NCBI GenBank assembly: GCA_020851565.1
Contig: JADZCN010000113.1
Location: 62,001-126,000, forward strand
Length of the DNA stretch: 64,000 nucleotides
Source of the DNA: Acidobacteriota bacterium
GTDB lineage: Bacteria > Acidobacteriota > Vicinamibacteria > Vicinamibacterales > UBA2999
Direction: 5' to 3'
The notes beneath the pieces were generated by a model. That model was not told the origin of the DNA. It made no database searches and saw only the letters and a list, made by a program, of their open reading frames with translations. Shown here piece by piece: positions 58,324 through 64,000 of the stretch (the stretch's first letter is position 1; each line of letters begins with the position of its first letter). The position numbers and the translations under genes are program-made.

Positions 58324-60710
58324 CCGGCCGCCACCCGGAGGAAGAACGCCGCCCGCGCGAGTGCGGGGATCGAGTCGGCGGGCACGGGCGGCGAGAAGAA
58401 GTACCCCTGCGCCGCCGCGCAGCCGAGAGCCTGGAGCACCTGCACCTGGTGCAGGGTCTCGACGCCTTCGGCCACCGTGGTCAACTGCAGCCCACCCGCC
58501 ATGCCGAGCACGGTGCCGAGCAGGAGGGGGGCTTCGCCATCATCGAGCAGCCCCTGGACGAACTGGCGGTCGATCTTCAGCGTGTCGATCGGCGTGTGCT
58601 TCAGCGCGGTGAGCGACGAGAACCCTGCGCCGAAGTCGTCGATGGCGATGCGCACACCGAGCTCCCGCAGCCGGCGGCACACGTCGCCGAGAAGCGGCGA
58701 ATCGCGCATGACGCTCTCCGTGAGCTCGATCTCCAGCCACCGCGGGTCGAGGCCCGTCGCCGTCAGGATCTTCTCCACGCGTTCGACGAAGGTGGGCGAG
58801 CCGAAGTGCGTGGGCGAGATGTTCACCGCGATGTCGAACGGCGCGAGACCCGCCTGCTGCCAGGCACGCGCCTGATCGCACGCCGTGCGCAGCACCCAGT
58901 CGCCGAGCGGCTCGATGAGGCCCAGGCGCTCGACGGTGGGAATGAAGGCATCTGGCGCCACGAGCCCGCGCCCGTGCCGCGGCCATCGGATGAGGGCCTC
59001 GACACCCGTCAGGCGGCCTGAGGCGAGCGCAATCTTCGGCTGGTAGAGGAGCTCGAACGCGCCGTGGTCCACGGCGGCGCGCAGTTCGGCCTCCACGGCC
59101 ATCTGTTCCTCGACCTCGCGGGTCATCCGGGGAGCGTAGAACTGGTAGCGGTGCTTTCCCGCCTGCTTGGCCGCGTACATGGCGGTGTCAGCGGTACGAA
59201 GCAGGCCCACCGCGTCGCGCGCATCGTCGGGGAACATCGCGATGCCGATGCTCGCCCGCGGCGTGACGGATCGGCCCAGGAGCTCCACCGGCGCGAGCAG
59301 CGCCGCGAGCAGCCGCTCGGCGACCTCCGCCGCACCGTGGATGCCGCCGACGGCGCTCAAGAGGATGCAGAACTCGTCGCCGCCCAGGCGGGCCACGACG
59401 TCGACCTCCCGGCACTGGGCCCGCAGGCGGCGCCCCACCTCCCGGAGCAGGTGGTCGCCCTGTTCATGTCCGAGCGTGTCGTTCACCGATTTGAAGCCGT
59501 CGAGGTCCAGCAGCAGCACGGCGAGCGCCTCGCGGCGCCGCTGCGCCATCTTCAGCGCGTCCTCGAGCGACTGGCCGAAGCCGGCGCGGTTGACCAGCCC
59601 GGTCAGCGCATCGTGGTTGACCAGGAACATCAGCTCGCGCGTGCGCTCCTCGATCCGATCCTCGAGCGCGCCATGGTGCGCGCGGAGACGCGCGGTCATG
59701 TCGTTGAACGCCATGGCCACCTGGCCCACTTCGTCGAGGGTCCGTGCCCGGATGTGGTAATCCAGGCGACCCGACCCGATCGCAGCGGCGCCTTCCGCGA
59801 GCTCACGCAGGGGCCGCAGGACCAGGGCCCGCAGGATGAGCACGGCGCCCAGGCCGGCGATGACGCCGGCGGCCGTCAGCAGGATGGCGGCGACGGAGAG
59901 CCGGGTAATCGACGTGCCGACGTCGTTTGCCGCTTCCTGCGATCGGCTCATCAGCTGGGCCTTCAGCGACGCGGCCAGGTTGGAGCTCAGCTGGTCCCGC
60001 AGCACCACGAACCGGGACCATCCGCCGCCCAGCCCCTCCACGTGATGGGCGAGTGTCTGCGCCTCGCGCTCGGCGAGCTCGACAACGCGGAGGGCGGGCG
60101 AGGCCGGCCCTTCGGCCCGCGCCGACGCGATCAGATCGGCGCGTGCCTGCTGGAACAGATCGCGCTCGACGGCCCCGCGCGTCCGCACGTAGTCGGCCGC
60201 CGCCAGCCGGAGGCCGTCGATGGCGCGGACGACTCGGGCGTGTCCTGCTGCCGTCCGTGCGGCGCCGGCGAGACGCTGGTTCACGCGATCATGGCTCACC
60301 CGGACCAGATCGTGCAGCGCGACCAGCTCGTCCCCCTGGGCGATCAGCCGCTCGTGGATGGCCTGCGTTTCGCTGCCCCAGCGGCGCTCGTCGTCCGAGC
60401 TCGCCCGTCCCCGGATGGCGCGCAACCGGTGGGCCAGCCCCCGCGCGCTCTCGACCATCCGCGCCCGCTGACTGGCGATGGGCGTCTCGATGTACTCGAC
60501 GGTGCTCTGGCTGTAGGCGGCCGTGCTCACCGCCAGGTCGAACGCGTCCGCCGTCATCGCATTGCTGGCGACGAGCTCCCGATACCGGTCGCGGACGGTC
60601 CAGGCCTCGACGTAGATCACCAGCATGGCGCCGGCGCCGCCGATGGTCACCAGCCCCACCGCGAGCTGGATCTTCCGCGCAAACGAGAGCCCGGCGATGT
60701 ACTTCAGCAT
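58320..60710 (-). CDS. Membrane GGDEF-EAL bifunctional c-di-GMP enzyme
   Basis: 796 residues from the ATG at 60710. TM1 about 12-32, a 230-residue periplasmic helical sensor, TM2 about 255-280, HAMP (LRPLRELAEGAAAIGSGRLD), GGDEF with intact ARLGGDEFCILL and inhibitory RxxD (REVD), then EAL with intact GVEALIRW, NISPTHF, ELTESVM, IDDFGAGFSSL and TVAEGVET. Both activities look possible. A sigma-28-like -10 box ends nine bases before ATG, so the mRNA is probably leaderless; ORF sequence upstream of 60710 is not coding. Confidence 0.93.
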   Translation of the reverse strand: MLKYIAGLSFARKIQLAVGLVTIGGAGAMLVIYVEAWTVRDRYRELVASNAMTADAFDLAVSTAAYSQSTVEYIETPIASQRARMVESARGLAHRLRAIRGRASSDDERRWGSETQAIHERLIAQGDELVALHDLVRVSHDRVNQRLAGAARTAAGHARVVRAIDGLRLAAADYVRTRGAVERDLFQQARADLIASARAEGPASPALRVVELAEREAQTLAHHVEGLGGGWSRFVVLRDQLSSNLAASLKAQLMSRSQEAANDVGTSITRLSVAAILLTAAGVIAGLGAVLILRALVLRPLRELAEGAAAIGSGRLDYHIRARTLDEVGQVAMAFNDMTARLRAHHGALEDRIEERTRELMFLVNHDALTGLVNRAGFGQSLEDALKMAQRRREALAVLLLDLDGFKSVNDTLGHEQGDHLLREVGRRLRAQCREVDVVARLGGDEFCILLSAVGGIHGAAEVAERLLAALLAPVELLGRSVTPRASIGIAMFPDDARDAVGLLRTADTAMYAAKQAGKHRYQFYAPRMTREVEEQMAVEAELRAAVDHGAFELLYQPKIALASGRLTGVEALIRWPRHGRGLVAPDAFIPTVERLGLIEPLGDWVLRTACDQARAWQQAGLAPFDIAVNISPTHFGSPTFVERVEKILTATGLDPRWLEIELTESVMRDSPLLGDVCRRLRELGVRIAIDDFGAGFSSLTALKHTPIDTLKIDRQFVQGLLDDGEAPLLLGTVLGMAGGLQLTTVAEGVETLHQVQVLQALGCAAAQGYFFSPPVPADSIPALARAAFFLRVAAG

Positions 60711-60719
60711 CCGCCCGTG

Positions 60720-60746
60720 CAATCGGCGAGGGAGGGCGCGACTTGA
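60720..60746 (-). promoter_or_regulatory. Sigma-28-like promoter of GGDEF-EAL
   Basis: TCAA, 15 bases, GCCGATTG on the minus strand. The -10 box ends nine bases before the ATG, leaving no room for a ribosome-binding site downstream of the expected start. Confidence 0.75.
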
Positions 60747-60765
60747 GGGCCCGGCAGCCGAGGCC

Positions 60766-60792
60766 TCAAGGAGTTCGCCGACCTGCCGATTG
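60766..60792 (+). promoter_or_regulatory. Sigma-28-like promoter of the diguanylate cyclase
   Basis: TCAA, 15 bases, GCCGATTG. Divergent from the GGDEF-EAL promoter with only 19 bases between -35 boxes. Predicted leader about 50 bases. Confidence 0.75.
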
Positions 60793-60851
60793 GGCCCTAG
60801 AGCGCTGGCGGCGCGTCCCCCCGGCCGAGCCCTGTTGCCTGGAATTGCACG

Positions 60852-61925
60852 ATGCCGTTGTCGGACCTGATTGCGCTGGACCTGAAGGGAAAGTCGCCTG
60901 AGGACGAGGCGTCGGTCGATCTCCGGCGGCTGATCGCGCGGGCGCTGACGGTCGTGTACGAGCTCGTCTCGGCGGAAGAGGAGCCCGAGGACGCGCAGCT
61001 GCTGGCCGAGTTGCAGCAGCTGGCGGCCCAGTACAACATCGAGCCGCCGGCCCGCGACGCAGCGCGGGCGGGAATGGACTGCCTCGAGCGCACGCAGCCC
61101 GTGGCCAACCGGACGAGACGGCGGCGTGAGGAGCAGCGCCGCGAACTGACCGCCATCGTCGCACTCGTCCGTGAGGCGGTGGCCACGGCCGGCGTCGAAC
61201 TCGAGTCCATTCACTCGGAGATCGAGGCGTCGGGCGATCGGTTCGAGGCTATCGCGTCGCTGGAGGATCCGAGACAGGTGCGCGACCTGGTCAAGGTCCA
61301 CGTGGCGCAGCTCAAGCAGCTGGTGGCGGAGCGGCGCGCCTCATGGGAGACGCAGCGCCGGACGTTCAGCGACCGGATCGCGATGCTCGAGGAGCAGCTG
61401 CAGGCCACGCGCCACCAGGCGTCGCTCGACCCGTTGACCGGTGTCGCGAACCAGGGCAGCTTTCAGCGGGAATGCCAGGCCCGCCTCCGCCGCGCGGGCT
61501 CGCGCCTCGTCCTGGCCATTCTCGACGTGGACGGCTTCAAGGCCGTCAACGACACCCACGGCCATGCCGCCGGCGATCGCGTGCTGACGACGGTGGGCCA
61601 GGGCCTCCGGAAAGAGCTGCGCGATGGCGACTTCGTCGCTCGCGTCGGCGGCGACGAGTTCGCGGTGCTGATGGACAACGTCACGCTGCGTCAGGCCGAG
61701 GCCCGGTTCACGACCGTGCTGAGCGCGCTCAAGTCGGCGATGGCCGGAGCGAGAATGCCGGCATGCCCGACCATCAGCTGCGGCCTGGCTGAACTCTCTG
61801 CTGGCGACACCGCCGCCAGCCTGTACGAACGAGCGGATCAGGCCCTCTACGACGCCAAGCGCGCGGGGCGCCATCGCGTCGTGTGCAAGACCCGTCCGTT
61901 CACGCGCGACCTGCTGCGGCGCTGA
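60852..61925 (+). CDS. Soluble diguanylate cyclase (GGDEF)
   Basis: 357 residues. The N-terminal 190 residues are helical and end in a coiled coil (LEEQLQATRHQASLDPLTG), without membrane segments. The GGDEF domain is complete: DVDGFKAVNDTHGHAAGDRV, FVARVGGDEFAVLMD and inhibitory RDGD five residues upstream. It should make c-di-GMP with product inhibition. The N-terminal part resembles the helical regions of GGDEF proteins linked to motility but no family can be named. Sigma-28-like promoter upstream. Confidence 0.92.
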   Translation: MPLSDLIALDLKGKSPEDEASVDLRRLIARALTVVYELVSAEEEPEDAQLLAELQQLAAQYNIEPPARDAARAGMDCLERTQPVANRTRRRREEQRRELTAIVALVREAVATAGVELESIHSEIEASGDRFEAIASLEDPRQVRDLVKVHVAQLKQLVAERRASWETQRRTFSDRIAMLEEQLQATRHQASLDPLTGVANQGSFQRECQARLRRAGSRLVLAILDVDGFKAVNDTHGHAAGDRVLTTVGQGLRKELRDGDFVARVGGDEFAVLMDNVTLRQAEARFTTVLSALKSAMAGARMPACPTISCGLAELSAGDTAASLYERADQALYDAKRAGRHRVVCKTRPFTRDLLRR

Positions 61926-61957
61926 CGCCGCGGCATGCGGCGGCACGAACGCCGCCG
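61926..61957. terminator. Overlapping hairpins in the convergent gap
   Basis: The 36-base gap holds CGCCGC/GCGGCG and CGGCGGC/GCCGCCG stems that exclude each other. Either may end transcription in one direction. Confidence 0.4.
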
Positions 61958-61961
61958 ACCG

Positions 61962-63908
61962 TCAGGCCAGCGCCTGATCGGGCGTCGCGAGCACTTCGCG
62001 AACCGTGCGGAGGAGCGACACGCCTGTGAACGGCTTGGCGATGAAGCGCGCGTCGAGCTGACCGAGCCGATGCTCGAACCCGTTGTCGTCCGCGTAGCCC
62101 GACGTGAACAGCACCGGGACCGGCCGCCGCTCGCGGATGCGCGCCGCGACCTCCCATCCGCCCATGCCCGGCATCAGGACGTCACTCACGACCAGATCCA
62201 GCGCCCCCTCGTGCGTCTCCACGAGGCGCAGGGCCTCTTCACCCGACCCGGCGGAGAGCACGCGGTATCCCTTCCGCTCGAGGATCCGGCCGATGGCAAC
62301 GCGCAGGAACTCCTCGTCGTCGATGACGAGGATGGTCCCCGAGCCGCGCTCCTCCTCGTCGCCGGTGGTCCCGGCGGTGCCGGCCTGTGCAGTGCCGGCG
62401 GCATCGACGCCCGGCAGCCGGATGGTGAACGTCGTGCCCTCCCCCGGCTGGCTGTCGCACTGGATGTCGCCATCGCACTGCCTGACGATGCCGTACACGG
62501 TGGAGAGGCCCAGCCCGCTTCCCTTCCCAGGCGCCTTGGTGGTGAAGAAGGGCTCGAACACGCGGGCGCGGGTGGCGGGATCCATCCCGAGGCCCGTGTC
62601 GCGCACCACGATCTGCACCAGTTCGCCGTGCGACGCCGTCTCGCCGCGGTCGGCGCGGGTCGTGCCGGCCGTGACGTTGGACAGCTCGATGGAGAGGCTC
62701 CCGCCCGCAGGCATGGCATCCCGCGCGTTGGCCGCCAGGTTGAGAAGCACCTGTTCGACCTGCGTCGGGTCCGCGTACACCCGCCACAACGGCTCGTGGG
62801 AGGTGATGGCCACCGTGATCGTCGGCCCCAGCAACCGCTGCAGGATGGGCTCGAGGCTCAACGCGTGAGCCCGCAGGTCGAGCATTTCCGGCTGAGACAC
62901 CTGCCGTCCGCTGAACGCCAGCAGCTGCCGGGTGAGAGCAGCCGCCCGCGTACCCGCCTCGCGAATCACCTCGATGTCCCGGCGCAGGGGCGCCCCGTGA
63001 GGCAGGTGGCTCAGCGCGAACTCGGCCGACGTCCCGATCACCTGCACCAGGTTGTTGAAGTCGTGCGCGACGCCTCCGGACAGCCGGCCCACGACCTCGA
63101 GCTTCTGGGATTGCCGCAGCTGGTCTTCGAGCTCGCAGCGGGCGGTCACGTCACGAACCGCCGCGATCACGGCCAGGCCCTCGTCCACCTCTATCGGGCC
63201 GAGCGCAACCTCCGCGAAGAACTCCGTCCCGTCCTTGCGAACGGCCCGCAGCCGCTGTGCATCCGATCCCATCAGCCGCGGGTGGGCCAGCGCGGAATAC
63301 GCCCGGCGATGCTCGCGATGGCCCGATCGCGTGTCGCCGGGCACCAGCACCTCCACGGGGGCGCCGACGAGCTCGGCCGCCGTGTAGCCGAACAGCCGCT
63401 CGGCCTGGTGGTTCACCTGGGTGATGGTGCCCTCGCTCGTGGCGATGACGAGGCCGTCGGGGGCGAACTGGAACAGCGCCTCGAAGCGGCGCTGCGCCGC
63501 GGTGCGGGCCTCGTCGGCCATGCGGCGGTGCGTGATCTCGGTGTGCGTCACGACGACGCGTCCGGGCGAGGCGTGACCGATGGGCGTCACCCGTACCTGG
63601 AACCACCGCCGGATCGACGGCGCATGGCACGCGTACTCATGGACGAACACGCGAAGCCGCCCGGCGAGCACGTCGCGGATCGCCTGCGCCACGGTGCGGG
63701 CCTCGATCGCGTCGGGCTCGGGCCCCCTCACGGCGTCGCACACCGCCAGGTAGCTGACGCCCTCGCCGAGCACGCGCTGGTCCCCGCCGTTCTCGACGGC
63801 AAAGCGGCGCCACGGCTCGTTGGTCATCACGATACGGCCCGTGCGATCGAGCGTCGCGACCTGCGAGGTCATGGCGTCGAGCGTGGCCATGGCGAGCGTC
63901 GCCGGCAT
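61962..63908 (-). CDS. PAS-PAS hybrid histidine kinase with receiver
   Basis: 648 residues from the ATG at 63908, which has AGGAA eight bases upstream; however the frame stays open to the window edge, so the gene may be longer. PAS1 (TLDRTGRIVMTNEPWRRFAV), PAS2 (FAPDGLVIATSEGTITQVNH), dimerisation helix GRLSGGVAHDFNNLVQVIGT, ATPase boxes NLAANARDAM, DTGLGMDPAT, GKGSGLGLSTVYGI, and receiver ILVIDDEEFLRVAI, LVVSDVLMPGMGG, AKPFTG. All catalytic residues present; no membrane segment. Soluble redox or metabolic sensing is likely; signal unknown. Confidence 0.92.
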   Translation of the reverse strand: MPATLAMATLDAMTSQVATLDRTGRIVMTNEPWRRFAVENGGDQRVLGEGVSYLAVCDAVRGPEPDAIEARTVAQAIRDVLAGRLRVFVHEYACHAPSIRRWFQVRVTPIGHASPGRVVVTHTEITHRRMADEARTAAQRRFEALFQFAPDGLVIATSEGTITQVNHQAERLFGYTAAELVGAPVEVLVPGDTRSGHREHRRAYSALAHPRLMGSDAQRLRAVRKDGTEFFAEVALGPIEVDEGLAVIAAVRDVTARCELEDQLRQSQKLEVVGRLSGGVAHDFNNLVQVIGTSAEFALSHLPHGAPLRRDIEVIREAGTRAAALTRQLLAFSGRQVSQPEMLDLRAHALSLEPILQRLLGPTITVAITSHEPLWRVYADPTQVEQVLLNLAANARDAMPAGGSLSIELSNVTAGTTRADRGETASHGELVQIVVRDTGLGMDPATRARVFEPFFTTKAPGKGSGLGLSTVYGIVRQCDGDIQCDSQPGEGTTFTIRLPGVDAAGTAQAGTAGTTGDEEERGSGTILVIDDEEFLRVAIGRILERKGYRVLSAGSGEEALRLVETHEGALDLVVSDVLMPGMGGWEVAARIRERRPVPVLFTSGYADDNGFEHRLGQLDARFIAKPFTGVSLLRTVREVLATPDQALA

Positions 63909-64000
63909 CTTCGGCGTTCCTGGCGCGGGCCGGCCGCGGAGCCGCAGACGGCCCGAGCCCGCCGAGGCGGCCGCGGCCGGTGCCTCCGGATCGCGAGCCG

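Noticed and set aside
60711-61301. N-terminal extension of GGDEF-EAL to 61301
   Set aside because: It would cover both divergent promoters and overlap the diguanylate cyclase on the other strand; the extra residues are Arg/Leu-rich without a fold, and the membrane anchor starts at MLKYIAGLS.
1-64000. CRISPR arrays, tRNA/rRNA genes, insertion sequences, prophage or attachment sites
   Set aside because: No regularly spaced repeats, no cloverleaf or rRNA sequence, and no transposase or integrase-like protein in the ORF track.

Overview
This 64 kb window is very GC-rich, has no tRNA or rRNA gene, and is almost entirely one motility and chemotaxis island. Genes are packed in long co-directional operons with ATGA, TGATG or GTGA stop/start overlaps. 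The mix of GC content, CsrA/FliW, an M23-type FlgJ and low-complexity spacers suggests an Acidobacteriota member of the Vicinamibacterales type. That placement is inference from general character, not a database match; a deltaproteobacterial-type lineage is the main alternative.

Layout. (1) 1-11.5 kb, plus strand: partial fliN, a SwrB/DUF2802-like membrane protein, a zinc-finger/MshEN protein, flgF, flgG, flgA, flgH, flgI, a flgJ-M23 fusion, flgM, flgN-like, flgK, flgL, fliW, csrA and a GNAT gene. (2) 11.4-14.7 kb, minus strand: fliC, fliD, fliS and a fliT-like gene. (3) 14.8-26.3 kb, plus strand: a 13-gene operon for a nonulosonic-acid-type sugar (aminotransferase, PseG-like, HAD, NeuB/PseI-family synthase, ATP-grasp, SpsF-like, FlaA1/CapD-type dehydratase), with motA/motB inside it and a glycosyltransferase and methyltransferase at the end. 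(4) 26.4-36.7 kb, minus strand: chemotaxis (two MCPs, cheW, cheA, cheR, receiver, cheX-like, cheB, cheD, HDOD). (5) 37-41.2 kb, minus strand: secreted beta-carbonic-anhydrase-like protein plus three outer-membrane beta-barrel proteins. (6) 41.4-47.6 kb, minus strand: Maf flagellin glycosyltransferase, a GT4-GT2 double glycosyltransferase and a large methyltransferase. (7) 47.8-64 kb: HD-GYP-like protein, a second motA/motB, cheY, a double pseudo-receiver/CheX protein, EAL-HDOD, three consecutive histidine kinases, HDOD, GGDEF-EAL, a diguanylate cyclase and a hybrid kinase running toward the window edge.

Regulation. A sigma-28-like element, T(C/A)AA-N15/16-NCCGATTR, recurs before flgM, fliC, an MCP, the carbonic-anhydrase/porin operon, the HD-GYP/mot operon, cheY (weaker), EAL-HDOD, the kinase trio, GGDEF-EAL and the diguanylate cyclase. 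Two sigma-54-like GG-N10-GC elements lie before fliD and the sugar operon. This suggests a hierarchy: sigma-54 for filament cap and flagellin-sugar genes, sigma-28 for late genes. It also links c-di-GMP enzymes and an unexpected envelope module to flagellar assembly. Three of the late genes appear to be transcribed almost leaderless.

The most novel-looking content is the sigma-28-linked secreted carbonic-anhydrase/outer-membrane operon, the zinc-finger MshEN protein in the rod operon, the set of degenerate signalling proteins (two defective kinases next to an intact one; two pseudo-receivers on a CheX domain) and the mixed sugar pathway with its Maf glycosylation locus.
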